Shown: piece after piece, positions 17,983-27,246 of the stretch
Numbering within the stretch: position 1 is the first letter of the stretch
Layout: the number at the start of each line of letters is the position of its first letter
NCBI GenBank assembly: GCA_000482145.1
Contig: AUXH01000103.1
Coordinates: 1-41,036 of the forward strand
Direction of reading: 5' to 3'
Origin: Strigomonas culicis
Lineage: Eukaryota; Euglenozoa; Kinetoplastea; Trypanosomatida; Trypanosomatidae
Length of the DNA: 41,036 nt
Notes under the pieces: generated by a model
Told to the model about the DNA's origin: nothing
Seen by the model: the letters and a program-made list of their open reading frames with translations, nothing else
Databases searched by the model: none
Program-made: the position numbers and the translations under genes

Positions 17983-18605
17983 AGCGCCAAACACCAGCGC
18001 CAGACCCCGGGCGGGGAGCGGGGGGCGGCGGGGTAATAAAAACAGACGCCGGCGCGCGAATTCAAGAGGCAACCCCCGCCCCCACAAAGAAACCAGGGAA
18101 CGAAAACTGAAAGCAAACACCACCGCCCCGTCAACCCGTCGGAAACCGGGGAGAGCTCCCGAACATGCCCATCACCCCAAGCCAAACCAAGGCGACCGCA
18201 CCCTGCGCCCCCCCTGAGATGAAAAAAACACCCCAACGGCGTCTTGTGGAAAGGCGCCCCCAACCACAAAAGCGGTCGCACAACGCCGCCCGAAAAAACA
18301 CAAACGGCCATCCCCCACCCCCAAAAAACGAAAAACCCGGGAAAAGGCCAGCGAAACCGCCACAAAAGAAGAGAACCCAAACAAGCCCACGCCCAAAGGC
18401 AGCACCCCTCGCCCAACACGAGAAAGCACCCCTCCAATATACCATGGAGGAAACCCACCCCCACCCCCGCCGTAAGAAGAAGCCCACCCACACCCCGCCC
18501 AAAGCGCGCGCCAAAAAAAGGCGCTGGAAAAGACCCCGATCACACAAGAGCCATCCATTCCCGCAACCTACGAATAGATGATCAAGAAATCAAATCACTG
18601 AGCCG

Positions 18606-18618
18606 CCCCCCCCCCCCC
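18606..18618. repeat. C13 tract in the left half of the strand switch
   Basis: Second long C homopolymer on the plus strand, again G in the leftward sense. A shorter interrupted C-run lies at 18927-18941. Confidence 0.95.
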
Positions 18619-20250
18619 AGCCCCACGCCGGCCAAATCCGCCCTTAACATAGAGAGGTATCGGAACGTTGCAAAAACTGGAGAGAAACGGAATGCACTTG
18701 GCCGTGGAGAAACCAGCGGTGCCCCCTAGAGGACGAGCGACGGCGCACAAACACAACCCACGCGCCCCACAAAGCACAACGCACAAAACGAACCCCCCTC
18801 ATTGGTAAAAAGAGTAGTTGCGGCAAATCCATATTTTTCCATTTTGCTCTCATTTGCCACCCCTCCCTTTATGGTGATACGCCCCCGTCGGCCATCGGAA
18901 GGGGCACGCAGAGCCCCTATAAAGAGCCCCCCCCGCCCCCCAACAGAAAGGCATACTCCTGAAATACTAAAGTGTCTATTATCACGCGCCGACGCCTCCG
19001 ACTTGCTCATGGAATAGCGACTGTTTTTCAAAGCGTGGGGCTCAGGCGGCGCCCCCCTTTCGGCCCCGCGCCACTGAAAGACAAACCCCAACAAAGTCGC
19101 TGCCCCTTTCTTTTTGCTCGGTTCTGTTTTGCTTATCATTCCTTTTTATTTTTTCCTTGGTTGGGCTGCGCTGGTGGGCGCGCCGTTCTTCCCCGTGGGG
19201 CGCCTCTGGCGGCATGGAAAGAGGAGGGCGGGAAGAGGTGGATAAATCCTTCTTTTAGTATAATACAGGTTGCCCTTCGAGCATAAAATGTCTTTTTAAT
19301 CAGCTCGCGGGCAGCACGGATTAGATGGAGGAGAAGGAAATCAATATTGATGAACAGACCACTTGATGATCAGCGGTGCGGCGTATTGTTATTTTTTCAT
19401 GAGTGTTGTTCTCGCTTGGTTCTTTTCTTCTCCACAAAAAGATGAACACACTGACTGGGAAAGGGAATGCACTTCCCTCTCGCTTATAATTCTCTTTCTT
19501 GGTTATGAGAAGATGAGCACTCAAACCGCCCTGCGGCTGCCCCAAATCATAGTCCACAAAAATCAAAGAGAGAGGTTTGTTCACTGGAATGCGCAAGAAG
19601 CAATGAAAGGAAAGCTAGCGCGCTTGGCATTTCCCAGCTCCTCTTCAATGCGTGGGAGGGGGTCTCGACATCTTCACATGGAAAGCGTCGTCTTCTGAGC
19701 CGTTGCTCTTGTTTCTTTTTGACCCAAGATATGGGTGTTGCAAACTTGTTTTCCGTCGGGTTCATCAAATTAGTATGTAGGCTGTTATTCTCATTTTTCT
19801 TTTGGCTCGTTGCTTTCGTTGTTCTTCGGGGATGGGGCGGGGCCCTCCTTCTTGTTTCTTTTGGACCCAAACGATAAAAGCGCATATGGCGCCTCGTTCT
19901 GGATTCCACCGAAAGGAAATGAATAAGAAAAAGAGACGATCTTTGTTCACCACTTCAGAAGAGGGTTGGGGTGGGTCGCCGACGTTTTGGGGCTCCCATT
20001 TTGTTTTGCTTCCCTGAAAGCGGGGGCGGCGTGGGTCGCACCGTCCCCGATGCCGAGAGGGGGCGGGGATGGTTACTCTATACTTCTTAGCATGGTCTTC
20101 TTTTCGAAAGCGAGCACAAAAATCATTAGTTTTGTTCAAACTCACCTCTTTTAGTTAATGGTTCCGCAAGTGAAAAAAACAGTGGGTGCTTTTGTTGTTT
20201 TTGGGTCGTTTTCGCTTCGCCCCTTGGTGAAAAGTGGCCGTGGGGCGGGC

Positions 20251-20262
20251 GGGGGGGGGGGG
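20251..20262. repeat. G12 tract in the right half of the strand switch
   Basis: Preceded by GGGGCGGGC and followed by a GGGGG run a few bases later, so it could form a G-quadruplex on the plus strand. Confidence 0.9.
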
Positions 20263-20533
20263 TGCTAGGGGGCGCAGTCAGTGGAGGATGCCCGTGGTAA
20301 CGAAGCCAGCGTAAATCACAGGCCGGGGGTGAATATCTGTGTTGTGCTTTTTCTTGGTGCTTGACTTGCCTTGGTGCCGGCCCTTTTCTTGGTGGAATCG
20401 CACTTCAATACAGGGGGCGGTCTTTTCGTGGTCCCAATTTGGAAAAAGGTCTATGAATAAGGTAGCGTCACTTTCCTTAAACCGGCGCCAGGCCGATCTG
20501 TGAAGCATAAGGGCCGCCCCGCATAGGGAGGTG

Positions 20534-20542
20534 AAAAAAAAA
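20534..20542 (-). terminator. RNA polymerase III terminator of tRNA-Asn
   Basis: Nine A on the plus strand, hence T9 on the tRNA strand, one base past the discriminator. Runs of four or more T end Pol III transcription. Confidence 0.9.
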
Positions 20543-20543
20543 G

Positions 20544-20616
20544 CTCCTCCCGTTGGATTCGAACCAACGACCTGTAGGTTAACAGCCTAACGCGCTGCCG
20601 ACTGCGCCAGGGAGGA
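20544..20616 (-). tRNA. tRNA-Asn (anticodon GTT)
   Basis: A 73-base gene without encoded CCA. The acceptor stem TCCTCCC/GGGAGGA pairs fully, the D stem is GCGC/GCGC, the T stem is GTTGG/CCAAC, and the anticodon loop CTGTTAA has GTT at 34-36. The internal A box TGGCGCAGTCGG (20598-20609) and B box GGTTCGAATCC are both canonical. One oddity is a T-C mismatch at the top of the anticodon stem (27-43). No intron. It lies in the right half of the strand switch but on the minus strand, so it is antisense to rightward Pol II transcription and about 625 bases before the first rightward gene. tRNA genes at strand-switch regions are common in trypanosomatids. Confidence 0.97.
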
Positions 20617-20833
20617 ATTGGACTTTGGCACTTTTTTACGAATGTATTCGCGTTGCTTGCGGATATAGTTGTTTTTTGTAAGGAGGAATATGGGCGCCAA
20701 AGGAGCGCATTGTTTATTGACGAGGGTGGAATGCTTGTTTATAGCGCCATGGTTGCTCTCAGCTTGTTGGGGTGCCTTGTCACCGGTTTTCCTCGGCTGT
20801 CCCGGTCCGTTTTCCCGGTCGCTTTGGGGTGGA

Positions 20834-20846
20834 GGGGGGGGGGGGG
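20834..20846. repeat. G13 tract in the right half of the strand switch
   Basis: Long G homopolymer followed at once by a C-rich segment; about 400 bases before the first rightward gene. Confidence 0.9.
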
Positions 20847-21241
20847 CGCCCCCGCCTCGGTCCTTGGTGGGGCAGCGCCTTCGAAAAGGCAGGGGGGCGC
20901 AAAGCGCGCCCCCTTTTGGCGTGGCGTTTCTCTTGTTGTTCATGTGGGCTTTCTGTGTGGGGTATGCGAAGAGATTTCTTTTTTAACGCGAGTCCATATT
21001 CGAGCATGGAAGGTTGTTGTTCGCAAATCTCTTTTCATTTTAGGACCATGAAAAATAATTTCCATTGAAAGTGTTAATTCATGAAATAATAACAATACTA
21101 ACAAAAGTTTCAAAAATATTTCTATTTTAACACCTTTTTTCTTTGTCTATTCTGAAGCAAGTAATAATAGAAAGAGTTTTTTATTCTTCCACATATACTC
21201 TTGCTTTACAGCTCGTTAGCGCACCGATTATAATTTATTGA

Positions 21242-22177
21242 ATGAGATTATTTAGTAGGTGTAATAGCCAATGTGTACCCGCCATTTTGGCTGCGTTTAG
21301 CCACAGACGCTACTCGCACGCTTTGGAACGCGAGAAAAATCGAAAGGATTTAAAGCCAATTGAAATGAGTCCCATATATCCTAGCGAAAATGCTGTTGCT
21401 CCTACAGAATCAGGTGCATGCGCGGAAAGTGATGATTTGCAAAAAAGCGAAGAACCTCTGTCAGAAGGCCTTCAAAATGTGCTGGAAAATACCCCCTACC
21501 GCGTTAGTTGGTACGATTATGATCGCGTAACGCCTGCAAAAAGATTTGTGTACTGGGCATACAGACGTCTACGTGAGTTACCACCCGAGTGGCAAGAATA
21601 CTACAGACGAATGCTCTACCAAGAGGTGAGCGCCTCTCGTTATGTCAACCAGACTTGGGACTGCTTTATGATGGTTGTGGATGGCTATCGTAAGAGCAAA
21701 TGGGTGCTAAAAAAATATGGTGTAGAAGTTGATGAAAACTCAATTCCCAAACCGTACAATAATTTCTGGGAGGAGACAACACATGAGGAGCGAGTGTGGG
21801 CACACAGAAGATCGCATCAGATGAAGGAGTTACAAGCGTTGCAACGAGATGATGACGATATTGTCTTTGGCGCTCATTCTATGGATAGGCGTGAAGTTTC
21901 GTATTCTTCGCTAAAAAATGTGCAGACCGGCATGCAAGGTGGTACTCCTGTCCATGCACATGATATGCCAGCACCAAATGAATCCCAAGTGCACATGTCA
22001 AGACATGACGAGGAAATGAGCAGCGCACTCATGTCAAGTATTGAAGATGATAAGTTGTGGAATCCAGTTCTCCGGTCACGCATGTATACTGCACAGCTTC
22101 GTCAAGAAGTGGAGTTGTATGATTTTGAAGACGATGATGAATTCGAGACCTCAAATGAAAATGAAAATGAAAAATAA
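21242..22177 (+). CDS. Probable mitochondrial protein of unknown function
   Basis: 311 aa from the ATG at 21242. The N-terminus is basic and lacks acidic residues for about 28 residues (MRLFSRCNSQ, then FSHRRYSHA), typical of a mitochondrial presequence. The conserved-looking core is about residues 85-175, rich in aromatics and Arg: RVSWYDYDRVTPAKRF, YRRLRELPPEWQEYYRR, NQTWDCFMMVVDGYRKS. The C-terminal third is acidic and low in complexity, ending in short Asn-Glu repeats. I do not recognise the family; a mitoribosome or mitochondrial RNA-processing factor would fit the composition. It is the first gene of the rightward unit and has mixed codons (18 of the first 40 third positions G/C). Confidence 0.75.
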   Translation: MRLFSRCNSQCVPAILAAFSHRRYSHALEREKNRKDLKPIEMSPIYPSENAVAPTESGACAESDDLQKSEEPLSEGLQNVLENTPYRVSWYDYDRVTPAKRFVYWAYRRLRELPPEWQEYYRRMLYQEVSASRYVNQTWDCFMMVVDGYRKSKWVLKKYGVEVDENSIPKPYNNFWEETTHEERVWAHRRSHQMKELQALQRDDDDIVFGAHSMDRREVSYSSLKNVQTGMQGGTPVHAHDMPAPNESQVHMSRHDEEMSSALMSSIEDDKLWNPVLRSRMYTAQLRQEVELYDFEDDDEFETSNENENEK

Positions 22178-22598
22178 GGTTTAACCCTTCACATTCTAAA
22201 AAAAAAAGGAAAAATATGAAACAATAATACACTTTTGTTGTCGTTGTATTTCCACCGCTTTATTGACTAAAAAAAAAAAAAAACATTTTTTACTTTTTCA
22301 CAACATTCACGATCCTTTTCTGTTTCTCTTTTTTCCTAATGTAGGTTCTGGTCTGCATACCAAGGTACATACATATATATATGTATATATATATATATAT
22401 ATATACTGCACTTTCATTTTCCTCTCCCTCTCGTTTCCATTGCCCACATTTTTTTTTTTTTACGTTGTCTACCCTTTCCCTTCTTTTTGGCGTTTATTTT
22501 TTATTTTGTTTTATTTAATCACCATTTTTTTTTATGGCGATCAGTTTTTCTTAAAAACAATACTCTTTCTTATTATTTCCAATTAGGTGCAATTACTC
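22178..22598. other. Spacer with (TA)n and polypyrimidine tract
   Basis: Contains A and T runs, a TA repeat at 22373-22405, then T/C-rich sequence up to the AG at 22585-22586, just upstream of the calmodulin-like gene. No gene seen. Confidence 0.55.
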
Positions 22599-23066
22599 AT
22601 GGCTGATTCTCTTTCTCTTCAGCAAATTACAGAGCTAAAGGCTGCATTCGCTATTTTTGATAGAGATTGCGATGGAAGCATCACTGTCGAAGATCTTGGT
22701 GACGTTTTTGCTTCTATTGGACAGCAAGTTCCACCCAATAAACTGACTGAAATGCTCAACGAAGCTGATTTAGACTTAAATGGTGTAATTGACTTTCCAG
22801 AATTTTTGACGTTAATTGCAACCAAATTAAACGATGCAGACGAGCAAGAAATGGAGCTCCGGCGAGCATTTCGACTTTACGACTTGGGGAATACCGGGTA
22901 CATCACGGTCACAAATCTAAGGCACGTCATGAAGAAGTTAGGATGCCCGTTAACGATGGAACAATCCTTCGAAATGATTAATGAAGCTGACACTGACGGA
23001 GATGGAAGGCTGAATTTTGAAGATTTTAAGCGCGTTATGGTGGATAGCTCGGAAGTTCAGCTCTAA
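22599..23066 (+). CDS. Calmodulin-like four-EF-hand protein
   Basis: 155 aa from the ATG at 22599 (MADSLSLQQI); an upstream GTG is not needed, and the likely splice AG is at 22585-22586. Four EF-hands in the calmodulin layout: loop 1 at 21-32 (D1, D3, D5, S7, T9, D12), loop 2 at 57-68 (D1, D3, N5, D9, E12), loop 3 at 95-106 (DLGNTGYITVTN, lacking acidic residues at 3, 5 and 12, so very likely dead) and loop 4 at 131-142 (D1, D3, D5, N9, D12). The short N-terminus argues against a centrin. It is too divergent to be the canonical calmodulin, which is nearly invariant. Probably a Ca2+ sensor of flagellum or cytoskeleton. Codons are the most AT-rich in the window (10 of the first 40 third positions G/C). 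Confidence 0.9.
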   Translation: MADSLSLQQITELKAAFAIFDRDCDGSITVEDLGDVFASIGQQVPPNKLTEMLNEADLDLNGVIDFPEFLTLIATKLNDADEQEMELRRAFRLYDLGNTGYITVTNLRHVMKKLGCPLTMEQSFEMINEADTDGDGRLNFEDFKRVMVDSSEVQL

Positions 23067-23891
23067 TATATACGTGTATTTGTGCCATTCTGGAAGAGGT
23101 AACGTAAAAAAAAAAAAAGGGATTATAATTGATACTCGCAAAAATGAGCTTTCTGTATAGTTAACTGGGAAGAACAATGTTATATATGTAGAAAATGTTG
23201 ACACGGAGGAGTACAGATAATACCTCACTGTTATCTGGAATTAATGAGTATTCTTATTTAATCTGCAAAGTAAAAGAAGGAACTTATTTTTGAAGCACTG
23301 CTCCAAAACACATTTCTATTTGCAAGAGGCAAGTAGTGTAACTACAAACTACACGGAATAAGGTGTTCTACAGACGTCTGTAGCACATGTTCTCCTATTT
23401 AGTGGGATGCTGAAAATAATAATAAACAGCAAGAGTATTTTTTATGCTGTGGATACATGTGATGCCTCTTGCAGCAATTGGTGAAGATCTGAAAGCAATC
23501 ACTGAAATATAAAATGTAAATTACTATTTAGCTGTAAATTGACTGAGTATGTATTTTTATTTTGCATTATCTGCATTGTACACTCACTTGACTTATCGGT
23601 GGCTTTTATTCACGTTCTTCTTAGTTTTCTTGCACTGCTTTTCATTTTGCTCTTTTTCTGCTGTTACATTTCACTGCCTTTTTATGCGTTCTTTCCCTTT
23701 CTCTCTTGTATCTCTTCAGTCCTCTGTACAGTTTTTTTTTCTTTTACCTTCATCAACAGAAGAGTAAATTAATTGATTTCTCTTTCCATCTGTTTTTTTT
23801 TTCGCTTTCCTTTTTGTATTTACATCCTTATTATTTACATTAGCTGTTGGTAAAGTTCTACGTGCATTACAAAACAAAAAAGGTAATCGTA
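23067..23891. other. Long spacer upstream of the membrane kinase gene
   Basis: 825 bases, AT-rich. The second half (23580-23843) is a long T/C-rich stretch ending in an AG at 23842-23843, a strong polypyrimidine and splice-acceptor candidate for the kinase gene. Hydrophobic frames read through it only because of T-richness. No gene seen. Confidence 0.6.
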
Positions 23892-26819
23892 ATGAGCAAC
23901 ACGAACCCCTTTTCTCTTAAAGTAGAATCTTACTCTAATGAGGATGTGGCGGTTGCATTGAATATTTTGCAAAGATTGCCCAAGATAGATCTTAAGCTTC
24001 AAACTGATCCAAATGCTGTGCTTACTCAACTCACTTTGGACTGCATTTCTGTTGTGAGATGGTATTTCCGCGAAGACCCAATTGGGAGCGATTTTGTCTA
24101 TTCGCTGAATAATTATTGTAAGCTTGTTGCTTCCGGCAGACAAGCTGAAGCCAGTTACATGGCCCTTGTTGTTGCAAAGCAAGCAAAAAAGCTTTGCACT
24201 CCTCACTCTCCACGTATTATTTCGTGGATTGTACCCCTTTTGCTCTTTTTGATTCTATCTCTAAGTTTAACGGTTCTCCTTCTCACAACTGCAAGTCACA
24301 CGTGCTGTAATGTGACCAGTACCCTTTCGGCCGTTCTATCAGGGTTGTGCTTCGCACTTGTGCTAGCTGTGTTTCCTGTTTTGTATTTAACCACAAAGTG
24401 GAAAGTATCCGTGTTTATGCGCTCGTTTGCGGACATGGTGGTGGAGACTACTTCTCTTTTGACGAATAATCATCCCATTCTGGAAAGGTCACTGAAGACG
24501 CAGCAGATGGAAGAAACTGGTAACGTAGGACAGGAAGGTTTTCTGCTCGATACAGAAGCAGCATTTCGTAACCGCAAATCGATCCATGCCATCTTGTCCT
24601 CTGCCACCGATGATGACGGTAACGTTGTTTTGAGACCAAAAGGGCTCTCTCCTGTGGTGGCCTCATTGACCGCTATTTATCGTCATACTATTCTCATTGT
24701 AACGGATAAAGAAGGCAAGGTGTTGATGTGGAGCGAAGGCGCCGCGATCAACTGCGGCTTCAGTGCGCGTGATACCGAAGGACGCAATATTAACACACTT
24801 CTGTTCGGCGGCAAGTCAATCGATGTCTATGCGACCATGACGGAGGGCGCCCAAAGAGATTTGGATATGACAGAGAAAATACTGACACTGGCACACTCAA
24901 CCCTGGGCAGTATTTCTGTGAGTGCGAGCGTGGTGCTCACGCACGATGCAGAGACCAATGAGCCTGTCGGCTACGCTTTGGTCGGATCTGTCCGCTCCGA
25001 TGAGCTCTCGCGGACACAGTCGCTCTTCCACAACTTCTTTGTGACAGAGCTGCATCAGCTCAACATCAAGGACTCGCAGTTCCGTCAGCTGGTGGACTGC
25101 TTGCAGTACAAGAACCTGCGCGACCTTTCCTTCTCATCGAGGGACTGGAGCACCGTTCACATTCGCCGCCTTCTGTCGGAGAGTATGAAGGGACGTCAAG
25201 GCAGGGTCGATGTCGAGGTGGACCCGCAGGTGACCGAGCTCCCTGCCGTGCTGTGCGACGAGCTGGGGCTCACCTCCACCTTGACGCGCACCATCGAGTT
25301 GTTCGCTGGCAAACTGCGACTTCGCGTGGAGCAGAAGCGCACCACGGACACGATCAGTCAGTTCATCGTCATTTACCACCACAATGCGCAAATCGACAAG
25401 CAGCAGTTGAAGATGATCCGTGGTTCTGTCAACAACTTCGGTGGCCTTGTGGTGGAAAAGGCGAACACGCTGGAGATCAGTGTGCCTTTCATCATCAAGG
25501 ACGATGTCATCTTGCTCCCCCAGCAGATGGGCTTTCCCACGACCAAGCCATCCGAGAGTGACTCGTTGGTTGTCCTCTTGCTTGAGAAGAACGCCGTGCA
25601 CCGGCACAACATTTCAAGTCTCATCTGGAGCTGCGGCCATTCGCTCCGTATTGTGGATAATGTGAAGAAGGCGTTGCAGGCCATTGAATCCTCCACCGAT
25701 CTGAGCTGCGCCATCGTCGACATGGATATCCGCGACGCAGAGCGCGTCTTGGATGCCCTCCACACGAAGCGCATTTACACCATCGCTACGTCCGAGACCC
25801 CTGACAACGTTGTCAAGCACTCCGACGCGCAGCTGCTCAAGAAGCCGATGGAGCGGGAGGGGCTGCTGAAGGAGTTCGAGAATGCCTCCAAGGTGATCAA
25901 GCGGTTTGCCGCGCTCGGCAAGGTGCGCAACAGTCCGTGGAAGCAAGGCCGTCTGCTCGGCAGGGGTGGGTTCGCCACGGTCTACGAGGCGATCTCGACC
26001 CTCACGAACGGTAAGATGGCGGTCAAGGTGATCAACGTGCCCGACGGCTTCGACGCTCGCATGGACGACTTCGTGAGTGAAATTGAGATTCTGGGCCGAC
26101 TGGATCATCCGAACATCATCCACTACTTCTACTGCGAGAAGAGCGCGAACACGCTGTACGTGTTTATGGCACTGGCGGATCAGGGGACGGTGGCCGACAT
26201 TCTCAAAAAGTGTCCCCGGCTGCCCGAGAAGTTTGTGGCGACCATACTGAAGCAGCTGCTGCAGGCCGTCAACTACCTGCACGAGAGCGATGTCATCCAC
26301 CGGGACATCAAGCCCGCGAACATGCTGGTCTCACACGGCCAGATGAAGCTCTCCGACTTTGGTACCGCCACGGAGAACGTGACGGAGGGCACCATCGGCA
26401 CGCTCTACTACATGGCGCCGGAGGTCATTGACGGCAAGAAGAGTGGCAAGGAGAGTGATGTATGGTCCATCGGCTGCGTGGCCTGCGAGTGCGTGCAGAT
26501 TGTGCGCACCGGCGGCCTCCTCGGCTACGATGCCCCCTCCAGCTACCCCTCGGACATCTCTCCGGAGCTCGTCGACTTTATCAAGTGCTGCCTGCACACA
26601 GACCCGGCGGAGCGCGCGACGGCCGGCGCGCTGCTCCTGCACGATTTCATTGTCCACCTCGACCACGAAGTGGAAGACATCACGGACATTCCGCCAGAGT
26701 TGCTCGCTAAGCCGATTCCCACAAACGAGTCCCACACAACGGAAAAAATGACCACCGACGTCGACGTTGAGAAGGATGGTTCGGTCTCTTCCTCGGTTGT
26801 CAGCTGGTCGTTCCAGTAA
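23892..26819 (+). CDS. Membrane hybrid kinase: PAS, histidine-kinase-like, receiver-like and Ser/Thr kinase domains
   Basis: 975 aa from the ATG at 23892 (MSNTNPF). Order: cytosolic N-terminus; two membrane helices (about 109-133 and 143-168); PAS-like domain (about 258-380, LIVTDKEGKVLMWSEGA); a region laid out like a histidine kinase dimerisation and ATPase module (about 380-545) without a recognisable phospho-His or N/G boxes; a receiver-like domain (about 556-665) with VVLLLEKN, candidate phospho-Asp in IVDMDI (about 609), IATS and the conserved lysine LLKKP (about 648); and a complete eukaryotic kinase domain (about 682-920) with GRGGFATVY, AVKVI, HRDIKPANML (about 802), DFG (about 820) and MAPEV. 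The kinase core is STE11/MEKK-like. The T. brucei differentiation repressor RDK1 is a membrane STE11-like kinase and is a possible relative; I cannot confirm it. Codon use shifts from AT-rich to GC-rich within the gene. Confidence 0.93.
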   Translation: MSNTNPFSLKVESYSNEDVAVALNILQRLPKIDLKLQTDPNAVLTQLTLDCISVVRWYFREDPIGSDFVYSLNNYCKLVASGRQAEASYMALVVAKQAKKLCTPHSPRIISWIVPLLLFLILSLSLTVLLLTTASHTCCNVTSTLSAVLSGLCFALVLAVFPVLYLTTKWKVSVFMRSFADMVVETTSLLTNNHPILERSLKTQQMEETGNVGQEGFLLDTEAAFRNRKSIHAILSSATDDDGNVVLRPKGLSPVVASLTAIYRHTILIVTDKEGKVLMWSEGAAINCGFSARDTEGRNINTLLFGGKSIDVYATMTEGAQRDLDMTEKILTLAHSTLGSISVSASVVLTHDAETNEPVGYALVGSVRSDELSRTQSLFHNFFVTELHQLNIKDSQFRQLVDCLQYKNLRDLSFSSRDWSTVHIRRLLSESMKGRQGRVDVEVDPQVTELPAVLCDELGLTSTLTRTIELFAGKLRLRVEQKRTTDTISQFIVIYHHNAQIDKQQLKMIRGSVNNFGGLVVEKANTLEISVPFIIKDDVILLPQQMGFPTTKPSESDSLVVLLLEKNAVHRHNISSLIWSCGHSLRIVDNVKKALQAIESSTDLSCAIVDMDIRDAERVLDALHTKRIYTIATSETPDNVVKHSDAQLLKKPMEREGLLKEFENASKVIKRFAALGKVRNSPWKQGRLLGRGGFATVYEAISTLTNGKMAVKVINVPDGFDARMDDFVSEIEILGRLDHPNIIHYFYCEKSANTLYVFMALADQGTVADILKKCPRLPEKFVATILKQLLQAVNYLHESDVIHRDIKPANMLVSHGQMKLSDFGTATENVTEGTIGTLYYMAPEVIDGKKSGKESDVWSIGCVACECVQIVRTGGLLGYDAPSSYPSDISPELVDFIKCCLHTDPAERATAGALLLHDFIVHLDHEVEDITDIPPELLAKPIPTNESHTTEKMTTDVDVEKDGSVSSSVVSWSFQ

Positions 26820-27246
26820 GGATGAAGGCAAAGGGAAAGTGACGGCAATGCATGCCCTAGAAGCAAATGTCAAGAAATCAACACAGCAGTATCATCTGCA
26901 ATGTAACACTAACCAAACATGTATACTGGAATTATAATAATGCCCTTTTCTCTTCTTTTTTTTTTGTACACTTTCGTTTTATTGTATTCCATATGATCCC
27001 ACCGCATTTTTGAAGCACATGTACTTTTGTGGTATTCTTACCAATACTCGCTTTTGTTCTTAATGGTGTTTTGTTTTTCCTTTTAACGGTTTAATCTTCT
27101 GTTCTTCTCTCTCTCTTTCCTCCTCTCCACTTGTCAATCTGAAAGTCCACTAATACTATATACGTATTTTTCATTTAATTGTTCTAGTGCCACTCGACGC
27201 CTTGGCCTCTTTTTTTTTCTTTTCTTGCTCCCTCTAGTAAGCTGGC
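26820..27246. other. Spacer with two candidate splice acceptors
   Basis: T-rich towards the 3' end. A pyrimidine run at 27095-27130 has an AG at 27144-27145, and a second at 27205-27235 has an AG at 27236-27237, only nine bases before the next ATG. The first is likelier to leave a usable 5' UTR. Confidence 0.55.

Larger units (their letters stand above)
17701..21241. promoter_or_regulatory. Divergent strand-switch region, putative bidirectional RNA polymerase II start domain
   Basis: Genes on the left all run leftward and those on the right all run rightward, so this 3.5 kb gap is the origin of two polycistronic units. On the plus strand the left half is A/C-rich with C-tracts (C15 at 17968-17982, C13 at 18606-18618); from about 19.1 kb rightward it becomes G/T-rich with G-tracts (G12 at 20251-20262, G13 at 20834-20846). 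Each transcribed-sense strand is therefore G/T-rich near its start. In T. brucei, GT-rich start regions are known to drive Pol II transcription and H2A.Z deposition. Overlapping open frames here on both strands look like by-products of the biased composition. No TATA-type promoter element is recognised. Confidence 0.8.

Noticed and set aside
17822..18729. Overlapping open frames on both strands in the left half of the strand switch
   Set aside because: Products are Pro/Lys/Thr-rich or Gly/Trp/Phe-rich, as expected from A/C-biased DNA that lacks stop codons. No splice signals or domains.
19547..21068. Several frames in the right half of the strand switch
   Set aside because: Several overlap each other and the tRNA, have no recognisable motif, and follow from G/T-biased sequence.
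23539..23772. Hydrophobic 77-codon frame upstream of the kinase gene
   Set aside because: Phe/Leu/Ser-rich product of a polypyrimidine tract; begins at a non-ATG codon.
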